Source of the DNA: Centrapalus pauciflorus | Lineage: Eukaryota > Streptophyta > Magnoliopsida > Asterales > Asteraceae | Assembly: GCA_020465985.1 (NCBI GenBank) | Contig: JAANYP010000372.1 | Location: 1 to 64,000 of the forward strand | Direction of reading: 5' to 3' | DNA length: 64,000 nt | Shown: in pieces, positions 56,071 through 64,000 of the stretch | Numbering within the stretch: the stretch's first letter is position 1 | Layout: the number at the start of each line of letters is the position of its first letter | The notes under the pieces: model-generated | Database searches by the model: none | The model's input: only the letters and a program-made list of their open reading frames with translations | Told to the model about the DNA's origin: nothing | Program-made: the position numbers and the translations under genes

Positions 56071-58070
56071 TGTAACATCCTCGAATTCAATTACTGTATT
56101 TCAGATTTATTTAGACGGATAAATTAAAATTAAGTTGAAATATGAGCAATGATTAAGTATTTGAGATATTTAAAAGTTTGTTACTATTTTATGAAGTTAC
56201 GATGTTTGAGAATTAATAATTATTATTATGGAGTATTATGAATTATAAAGTTAGTAATGATAAAACTAAGAATAAATCAGTATTTTATGGAACCGATTAA
56301 GTTGAGGGGTGAAATGTGCAAAAATGATGAAAGTTGAATAAAAAGGCTAAAAAGCCATTCATTTTCGTTTTCACTCTCTCTCTACTTTCTCTCTCTAGAA
56401 AACTCTCTCTACTTCTCTCTAGATTAACTCTCAAACCGACCGGTCGATTATCGAGATTTATACGTCATCGGAAAGATCTCGAAGAGTACTACAACAATGT
56501 ATGGTTGGATTCTTGATTTCGTACGGATTGAGGTAAGAATCGACCCTTTTAAGCTTTATTATTTCGGTTTTTGAAGGCATAAATTCGAGTTTATCATTTA
56601 TTGCGTGAATGGAGTTAGTTTTGCTTGAGTTTTAGCAAGAATATGATAGAATATGTGTAATAGAATCGAACCTAGGCATAATACATGACATATTCATGAT
56701 TTTTAGGCCTTGAAATGAAGGATTTAAGTTGTAAAGATGAACAAACTCGAGAATACCAAGAACAAAGTCGAAATGCAAGAACAATGTCGATTTTTGTACT
56801 AAATTCGAGTGTATATTCGAATTTAACACCATGGAATTCGAATTTAAGTCCCTAAATTCGAATGATATTCGAGTTTAACCCCATGGTTCGAGTTTAACCC
56901 TTAGATTCGAAGGGGAGTTCGAATTCAGCCCCTAGAATTCGAATTTAATGTCCAAAATTGAAACCCACTCTCTAAACTCGAATATATTGAATGAAACACA
57001 CAAACAACACATAAAATAACAAAAGTTATTCAAAGGATAAGGTATGAACCTGAGTTGGGTTCAAACTTAGTTATGGTTCGAATTTGGACATGGGTCCGGA
57101 ATGGGGGAAAAATATTGCAAAATTTATAAAACTTGGTTTTACGGAATTAGACAGTTCTTGACTCGAGATATTGTTGCAACTGACTTAACAGGTCCCTTCT
57201 GGTGTTGTTTAACCCACAATGGGGTACATTGAGGATCCGGTTGAAATTCCGAAGAGAAATAATAATATTGAAGTTTAATTATGCACCCACTGTGAGTACA
57301 TTAGATTTCGCATGTTTATATCTGTTTTTTGTTAGCTTTGCCTGCTGAGACCTGTTGCTTCATTTATTGTTCGGAATTCTACTAACTTGCGTACATTTAG
57401 ATGCACATTCATACTAGTTGCATGTCCGTTCGATTGTTGTGCATCTAGTGATGGACCGGCGGGTCGCATCGATTACTCTGATGTTACTGCGCTATATGAC
57501 CTGGAGCTGATCCCTCCGAGGTTCTGGTAGGCAGTATGTCATCTCCGATCGTACGTTTGTCTTAGATGGTATGTTTTATGCCGAGCTTTGGGCTCGAAGG
57601 GGCTGCGGCTCTGGTTCCGTACTTGGTGTACGAAGAGGGTATACGATGTCTGTCATCGGTGTTACCCTTGGGGCTTCATAAAGATTTATAAAATGCGTAA
57701 TCTGTGTATTCACTAAGCATTCGCTTACCTCTTAGTTGCTTTATTTTTACAGGAAAGGGAAAATCTGCAGCTGGACCTTCTAGTTAGGTCGTGTGAGAAG
57801 TTCTTGGAAGATTCCTACTACTAAATCGGTAATTATGCTTTGGGACAGTAATGTAATATATTCTGGATGTTGTAATAATTTGATTGGGTGTGTAGACTTA
57901 GACTTGGTACCTTGTAGCACCGTAAGGGTGTTTGACACTGTTGCACTACTTTATTTATGTATTTTAATGCTTCCGCACTTAAACTAGGTTATCAGATCAT
58001 TATGTAATGGTGTTTGATGATTAATTCTGGGTGTTTTGTAAACGGTGGTTGTTGTGGCAAGGGTGTCACA
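56071..58070 (+). repeat. 3' LTR of element E
   Basis: 2000 bp, about 98 percent like 49255-51257 by eye. The donor-like site is at 56533 and the acceptor-like site ends at 57752. It is followed by GCCGG and the continuation of element F. Confidence 0.93.
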
Positions 58071-58219
58071 GCCGGGGCCAGCAGTGCAGAGAGCTAGTTC
58101 TAGTGGGGCCAGAGCGAAACCGTCGTCATCATGATACTAGGGCGCGGGGTCGGGTCTTTCTGGCGACTGCAGAGGAAGCTCGAGATGCTGCTGATATGGT
58201 TTCGGGTATGTATTTCTGA
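58071..58219 (+). pseudogene. end of gag and start of protease linker, element F
   Basis: After the duplicated GCCGG the F frame goes on with a Ser/Ala-rich linker and ARGRVFLATAEEARDAADMVSGMYF, the segment that in Gypsy elements leads into the aspartic protease (compare [14 protein letters not shown] in D). A TGA follows at once and the protease DSGA motif is absent. Confidence 0.7.
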
Positions 58220-58987
58220 GCTTGCTTTGTGTGTGTCACTGGTGGGGCGGGCCGTTGGTGTATGTGTCTGTTGCGTGCACCTGCTTTGTGTGTGTTTGGG
58301 ATTTTGGGACTCAGTAACAGAGGGATGAGGTTCTTGTGTTGGGTTATATGGGATTGTTATGTTTAGGGTACGTATGTGGTGTCAATGTGTTAGATTGGGG
58401 AATATCGTGATCGAGGTTTCGAGTTCGGGACAGTGCCATGCTAGTGGATTAATCCTGTTGGGATATGTGAGTCATATGTGTAATAAATGTGAATGCGCAT
58501 GTATGTTAGAGGATTATCATATTGATAGTGGATTTAAATTCTTGTGCGTGCTGTCCATATCTATGATATTGTGTTTAGTGATTCGACGGAGATGTCCTTA
58601 TGTGTTGCTATGAGTGGATTGAATGAATTGTATAGAGTGATGTGAAGATGTGATGAGAATTTGAACATTGATGATCTGAGTTATATGTGGACCCAGTGGC
58701 CTATGAGGTGACGCCACTAGAAGACTCTGTGAATAGAGGATATACCAGTTGCAGATATGTGAGTTAGGGGATTTAACTGAGTTATTAGTGGATTGTCTAA
58801 CTGTGAAGTAAAGACGTGTAGTGATGATTGTGACATTCATAGTTCAAATGCGAATTCAACAAAGTTGTTGATAATTATATCAAGAGTTACGAGTTAACAT
58901 TTTCGGGGACTTAACCTAAGAGCTGTGTAATTGCGAATGGGCTTGCGATACATTCCGGGGACGGAATCTCTTTAAGAGGGGAGGATT
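58220..58987 (+). other. noncoding interior of element F
   Basis: About 770 bp where pol should be. I see no RT, RNase H or integrase motif in any frame. It is GT-rich and without repeats. It ends with the hairpin ATTCCG-GGGA-CGGAAT (58952-58967) and a polypurine tract AAGAGGGGAGGA (58974-58985). Confidence 0.6.
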
Positions 58988-60801
58988 TCTAACATCCGGT
59001 TTTTGAGATAATTGCGTGGAATTATTTTAGTGGATGTTTAATTTATTATTATTGTGATGGTCCAATGGAAGCCCGATTAGTGGATATATACGTGTCGGGT
59101 TTGTGAGTTACGTGTCTCCGGGTTGTGATATTAGTGAATTAATTATGTTTATGAGATTGTGGATTTAATTGGGTCAAAATGATATAAAGAGTGAAAATGG
59201 GATATCGGGTTCGGGTTATCGGGTACCGGGTTTCTAAAATTAGAAAGGATATGTACATGCCTTTCCTTCCTTTCCTTATTTGAGAAGCTTGAAATTGCGT
59301 ATATGTGTGTGCGTGAGATAACAGTAGCAAGAACAGGTTCATACTTCAAAATTGATTGCTGAAAGTAGAAGTGGCCATCTCCATCTTTGTGTTCTTGAGT
59401 TTTAAGGTAAGAATCTCTACTTTTGCTTATGAAAATCAAGTATGTGTTATCAAGTTGTGTAGATTAATTGATGAGTTGTTATAGTGAGGTTAAATATGGA
59501 TTTTGAGAGGTTTTGGGGGCTAGAAATCTACTTGGGATGGGGGTTTTATCCCTGGATAGAAGCTGGCCAGCGAACAGGGACGAAGGCCAGGCGCAGGGAG
59601 CGCGGTCGGGACCTGGGGGTCATGGTCGCGACGCGAACGTGGTTGGCTAGGGCGCGTTCGGCGGCTGGGCGCGGTCGGGGGGAAGAGGATGTTGGGCCGC
59701 TTCAGCTTAGGGGTGTTGGGTGGGATTCCGTTGGGATTCTTGGGTCGGGTTTGATCGAGTCCTCGGGGTTCTGTTGGGTTCTTTATTGGGTTGTGTTCTG
59801 GTTGGGTCATCCGGGGTTCTGTTGGGATTGCTTTTGAGTCCGAGTTGGGTTCATGTTCATTAAGAGTTTGCGATATGCGTTCGTGGGATTTGTGTTAACA
59901 GTTTAGGATCCGTGTGATTTCATGGACGAGTCAGCGAGCCGAGCCGAGTCAGAGATTCCGGGACTAGTGGATTAATCAGGTGAGTACCCGAGTTCTTTTC
60001 TAAACCGCGGGATCGTTTTACGGGTCATAACTGTGTAGTTAGTATCGTGTATGTGTGTACTGTGTATTGTGAATGAGACAGGGACGCGAGCACAAGTATG
60101 ATTCTATTTCCCACATATGTGTTATATGGGCATGAGATGAGATCCAGTCTAGGGGTCCGTGATGAGTTCCATACGGACGATGATTTGCGTAAGTTATCGC
60201 GCGGGTTGACTATCCCTAACAGTCCTTGGGGCGTGTATACATGGCAGGGCCTATATCCGGTTCGCGCCCGTGCTACAGGGTTTTAGCTAACCACCGCGGC
60301 CGCGGTCCTTAGCTGGGGAAGGGTCCCCCTCAGTGATTCTTGTGTGCAGTGCTTCGGATCTCATGCTATGTGTTCATACCTGTATAGTGATGTTAATTGT
60401 CTGTGACAGGGATAGAGATTGCGATGTGTGTAGGTGCTACGTGTATGTGTGTTATGTGTTTAATGTGCAAAGTCTAACACTCGCGTACTCACGAGCTTCC
60501 GAGGTTACGTATTTGAGTCTGCCATGTTCAGGGAATCAGAGAAGGGAGTGGTAGTTGTGCGTGTTGAATTTGGACCGGGGAATTTCTGGGAAGTTTGGTG
60601 TATGTTTCATGTAATGACCAGATTAGTGCTATTTGCGTTAGCGTCTTATGGGATTTTATAATCAGTGGATTATATATATAAAAGTTTTAATTATCAATGA
60701 TTTGGGTTTGACCTATGACATGTGTATGATAGAGTTATTGAGATATTGTCACTTGTGTATTGTATTGACGTGACATTTCCGGGATCGGGTAGGGTGTTAC
60801 A
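58988..60801 (+). repeat. 3' LTR of element F
   Basis: Starts TCTAACATCCGG right after the polypurine tract (TG would be usual, so one base is probably mutated) and ends GGTGTTACA. It has AAG|GTAAGA at 59408 and GTTCAG|GGAATC at 60531, matching the donor and acceptor places in D and E. A GC-rich stretch (59560-59800) gives open frames on both strands, but no protein family is recognisable. Confidence 0.7.
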
Positions 60802-61759
60802 TTTTTTTTATAGAATTACTTTAGAATTGTGATAACCATCTTTTAATCCGATTAAAGGATCATCGACTGGTAAAGTTCTTAGAGAATTATTCTCAAAGAA
60901 TGAAAGGAAATATGAATTCTTAACGTCACCCTTTGTGATATAATTACAAGTCATGTTCAAGATGAATATCTTAGATTGCAATCACTCTTTTGATATATCA
61001 AAAGTTTAAAGTGCCCAAGCCAATCACATGTATTAATCATAAGATGAAGTATCTATATAGTGACTTGGTGATACACACCTAGGTACTTTGACTTAAACAC
61101 TAATGTTATGAACATAAGAGTCTTTGCTGAAAACCTAGATTGACTTGATTTCAGGTGTGTTTTATTGTTCATTAAAAGTAAAAGTACAAATATGAGATCT
61201 ATCATTAAATTGTGTTACTTGCAAATATTTTAAAAAGAGCAAATCTCTAAGCGAATGAATGTTCTAATTGTAAGAATATGAACGAAGCATGGGCTGTTGT
61301 TTCTTGAAAGGTTGTTGGATTGATTTGAAATATTCCAATAATAATCCCTGACCTTAAGAAAGAAAAAATCCTATAATTTATCTATGTTTTTGTAAACAAC
61401 ATGATTGTTAATCAAAAGGTAAAAGAATATTGGATAGGGTGAGGAAAGAATGCTAATACGACTAGCGCTTTTAAAAGCTGTTTTGACTGACGGCTCTGGT
61501 ATCTTGTTTTCTATATGACGAAAATAAACATATATTTTAAGATTCCTAGTTTTATGAAAATAAATACTTATGAAAACTTAAAGAAAATCAAAGTAACGCA
61601 ACGAAATACGAAGTGAGACAATGCTTAAACAATAATTGCTACAGTTACCGTTAAAAGTTTTTAACTTACTCCATTGTCATTATTGTTTAAACATTGACTA
61701 TTCATTCTTAGAATGACTAAGGAACATTGGTTAGTTGACTGAAATTATGGTGAACTCAT
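60802..61759. other. AT-rich flank right of element F
   Basis: Nearly 1 kb with no open frame of note, no LTR, no RNA gene and no similarity to the elements of this window that I can see. Confidence 0.5.
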
Positions 61760-61768
61760 TATTATGAA

Positions 61769-62658
61769 GGGTTAAGTATAATTTTGACCATTTAACTTTT
61801 AGATTTGTCTCATTCAGCCACTAAACTACTTTTTGTTCTGATTTAGCCACTAAACTTTAGTTTAGTGTTCTATTAAGGGGAAAATGAATAAAACTAATGG
61901 CTAAATCGGTACAAAATATGATAGTTTAGTGGCTAAATCAGGACATTTTTGTGTGGTTAAATCGGTAAAAAGAAAGTTTAGTGACTAAATATATATACAA
62001 AAAATAGTTAAGTGGCTAAATCGGGACAAACACTAGTTTAATGGCTAAATAAAAAACAGGGCTAAATTTGTACAATAGCAATATATTTTTTAAAGTGTAT
62101 CGATATAGTATGTGTACTTTTTATATATTCTTAATATGATACCTTTACTTTTTTATGACCGGTTATTTCCTCTAGCTTTGCGTAGTTGTGGGAGAATCGT
62201 TGGTACGAACTTGTTCACCGTTGGATCTGCGTGAAATTTGAGGAGAAGCTTCGCAACACATAGTTCTTCGATCTTGACGGTGGAGATCGTCATTGGATAT
62301 TTCTACAGAGGTCGGTAGGTGTTTGAAGTTGGATGTGCTGTGTGATTTCTCCTACCAGGTTATCACAAGGACGAGAGAGTGTATTTGATGCTTCAATTAT
62401 GGAAATTTGAACATTAATAAAAAGAGAAATTCCACTCTTAACAGGTATAGCCAATAACAGGTTACCAAAGGAATCATATTGATATGAAAAAATGTAGTAC
62501 ACGTATCAAATTTGAACGATTCATAAAGTATACGTGTAATATGAATAATTAAAATAGTATACGTACCATATCGATACATTTTAAATAGTACACAACTATT
62601 CTACGGCTTTAACCCTAAAAAAATCTAAAAGTTGGATGGTCAAAATGATGCTTAACCC
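61769..62658. mobile_element. MULE-like non-autonomous DNA transposon
   Basis: It has 38-bp terminal inverted repeats (61769-61806 and 62621-62658) starting GGGTTAAG with four mismatches. A perfect 9-bp duplication TATTATGAA flanks it (61760-61768 and 62659-62667). A 9-bp duplication with long inverted repeats is the mark of Mutator-like elements. The left half has a subterminal series of GTGGCTAAATC words on both strands (61815-62060). No transposase; the length of 890 bp means it depends on a partner in trans. Confidence 0.85.
62165..62405. other. GC-richer core of the MULE-like element
   Basis: A 240-bp stretch clearly richer in G and C than its surroundings, inside the element. It may be captured host sequence or original element sequence. 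No protein family is recognised in either strand. Confidence 0.35.
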
Positions 62659-62667
62659 TATTATGAA

Positions 62668-63169
62668 TAATGATATTCTTTTAAAAAACGTATTCAGTAC
62701 ACGTTATTGAATTTGTTTGTAAAACTATCACCATTAGATACCAAAATGATTTAAGTATGACTTGAAAGATCTCTATCTTTGAATGAAACATTATTGAAAA
62801 TCCATTGTTGCGGATTATAATACAAGTCTAAGCTAAAATCATGAAATGATAAGATTGGTTGCATTGTCGTAATGGCTAACCGGATCAATGGATATAAGTT
62901 AATTAATAATAGAGACCGTATCACTAAAATCCAAAGGGATGGATTTTTAATTACGTGTCTCACTCAAGTTAACTGGATTAAATTGCACTCAAGTTAACTG
63001 GATTAAATTGGTAGTAGGTAACCTTGTTGGTAAAAGAATCAATGAATGCAATCGTTTTATATAATAATTGTATCATTTAAGTCCAAAGGGATGAGTTTAT
63101 TAATATATACGAAGATTATTTCTGGAACAATTAGATTTGGTTGATGAATCCATTGAAAGTATTTGAACA
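62668..63169. other. AT-rich flank
   Basis: No gene seen. It contains a perfect 25-bp tandem duplication starting CACTCAAGTTAACTGG (62961-62985, 62986-63010). Confidence 0.6.
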
Positions 63170-64000
63170 TGTAACATCTTAAATCCCAGATTAGCCGAAC
63201 CCTGATAATTAATGAATTTTATATGAATTCTAGCAATATACTTGACAGAAATTAACGACATTTATAAAATTATATACGAATTATAGCAAGATAAATTACG
63301 GAAATTGACGAGATAAATCATATAATTATGTGGAATGATGTACTTATATTATGATTTAAAGGAACGTGCTTGATTGAAATTAACGAAAGTGAACGAATTA
63401 TAGAAATATAAGCTACGAGAATTAACGAGATTAACAATATAAGTATATCCAATAAATAAAAGTTTAATAACTTGGGACGTTTATGTCGATTAAATAAAGA
63501 TAAGGTCCAGAGGAACAATTTGTCAAATTGTCAAAATTTTAAAATGTAACCACGTTGCATGTATGTGTATTAGTCAGCAAGAGTATTATATGTTGACTAA
63601 TCTTCAACTTCCTTCCGCTTCTTTCTTCTCCAACAAGAACGAACTCACACTTTCTCACTAAACGTATGCTTTCGTCTTTGATTTCTCACGCGTTTTTTTT
63701 TTTGGCGAATTTTGGCGACTCAAGTTGCAAATTGATCGTTGAATCAACGCCTACAATAATCAAAGAATTATACAAGGTAATTTTACGCTTAAACCTGTAA
63801 AGCATGTGTGCGTGCTACGGTGTGTGTGTGTTGTGGCTGTCAAGAAAAACCACATTTAAACCATAGATTTGATCAAAGAAATTGCACACCACTACATCTT
63901 GTTCAATTGTGTACCTTGTGTAAAGTTTAATTTGAGTTTGGAACTATGTTGAGGGCTGGACAGATGCAGCCATTAGACCCTGAGATTTCATAGTCTTGCT
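63170..64000 (+). repeat. probable Gypsy LTR running off the right edge
   Basis: Starts TGTAACATCTTAAATCCC like the LTRs of D and E. Further in come a pyrimidine-rich tract (63603-63650), CTACAATAATCAAAG and CAAG|GTAATT at 63777, the same order as the CT patch and donor-like site of D, E and H. The 3' end is outside the window, so element type and boundaries are unproven. Confidence 0.5.

Larger units (their letters stand above)
49255..58070 (+). mobile_element. Gypsy (Tekay/Del-like chromovirus) element E, complete
   Basis: LTRs of 2003 and 2000 bp, both TGTAACATCC to GGTGTCACA, flanked by a perfect target duplication GCCGG (49250-49254, 58071-58075). The interior has a primer site and gag-pol with chromodomain closely related to D. 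By eye the LTRs differ at about 40 positions, so E is clearly older than D. One in-frame stop (54246-54248) and a disturbed gag start make it defective. Confidence 0.93.
47767..60801 (+). mobile_element. Gypsy element F, gag-only, 5' LTR truncated, carrying element E
   Basis: The parts are: the last about 135 bp of a 5' LTR, primer site, gag, a few codons of protease linker, 0.77 kb of noncoding sequence, polypurine tract and a 3' LTR of about 1.8 kb. RT, RNase H and integrase are absent and not displaced elsewhere in the window. With E removed, the gag frame joins cleanly across the GCCGG duplication. The left LTR is cut off at element C. It may be a TR-GAG-type non-autonomous element or simply an internally deleted copy. 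Confidence 0.75.

Noticed and set aside
59484..59837. GC-rich open frames on both strands in F's 3' LTR
   Set aside because: Low-complexity Gly/Arg/Trp composition from GC-rich LTR sequence, with no family match; treated as noncoding.
60802..61760. Continuation of element C right of F, to support simple nesting of F in C
   Set aside because: No ORF3 coiled-coil, C-terminal domain or A/B/C-type LTR sequence is found there.

Overview
The window is plant nuclear DNA made almost entirely of nested LTR retrotransposons, with no recognisable host gene. Evidence for a flowering plant, probably a eudicot, is the set of initiator-Met-tRNA primer-binding sites (TGGTATCAGAGC), SIRE-like Copia polyproteins, Tekay/Del-type Gypsy chromoviruses with C-terminal chromodomains and LTRs of about 2 kb, and a Mutator-like miniature element with a 9-bp target duplication. 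The species cannot be fixed from the sequence; an Asteraceae-like origin is only an impression from the polyproteins.

Layout. (1) 1-12962, + strand: Copia element A, whose 5' LTR lies off the left edge. Its gag-pol is badly decayed (523-6949), but a third gene, ORF3, is intact at 9231-12257, followed by a polypurine tract and the 3' LTR (12304-12962). (2) 12963-19960, - strand: Copia element B of the same family, well preserved but cut in RT by element A. (3) 19961-24927, - strand: Copia element G of another family, cut in integrase by B. (4) 24928-25147: 220 bp of unassigned flank. (5) 25148 to about 47766, + strand: Copia element C, same family as A and B, interrupted by a Gypsy-type solo LTR H (28062-30607, - strand, TSD GATAC) and by complete Gypsy element D (33106-42568). 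C ends inside its own ORF3 at a rearranged junction. (6) About 47767-60801, + strand: Gypsy element F, which has gag but no RT, RNase H or integrase. It is split by complete Gypsy element E (49255-58070, TSD GCCGG). (7) 60802-64000: AT-rich flank with a MULE-like element (61769-62658) and a probable further Gypsy LTR starting at 63170.

How the parts work together. A, B and C define one Copia family with an unusually long gag (two zinc knuckles separated by a coiled coil), an in-frame stop between gag and pol, and an extra gene about 2.2 kb downstream of pol. ORF3 is not envelope-like; it has a globular N-terminal domain of unknown function, a Q-rich stretch, a coiled coil, an acidic region and a C-terminal domain. 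Consensus splice acceptors sit 2-6 nt before the ATG of ORF3 (A, C) and of gag (D, E, F). The Gypsy LTRs (D, E, H, F and the edge LTR) share a donor-like site after a CT-rich patch; all except the edge LTR, which runs off the window, also show a matching acceptor near the LTR end. This suggests a conserved intron inside the LTR. Short self-complementary arrays (TTCGAA, CCGAATTCGG) fill the noncoding transcribed parts of otherwise unrelated elements. These are sequence-based hypotheses; RNA data and left-flank sequence would decide most of them.
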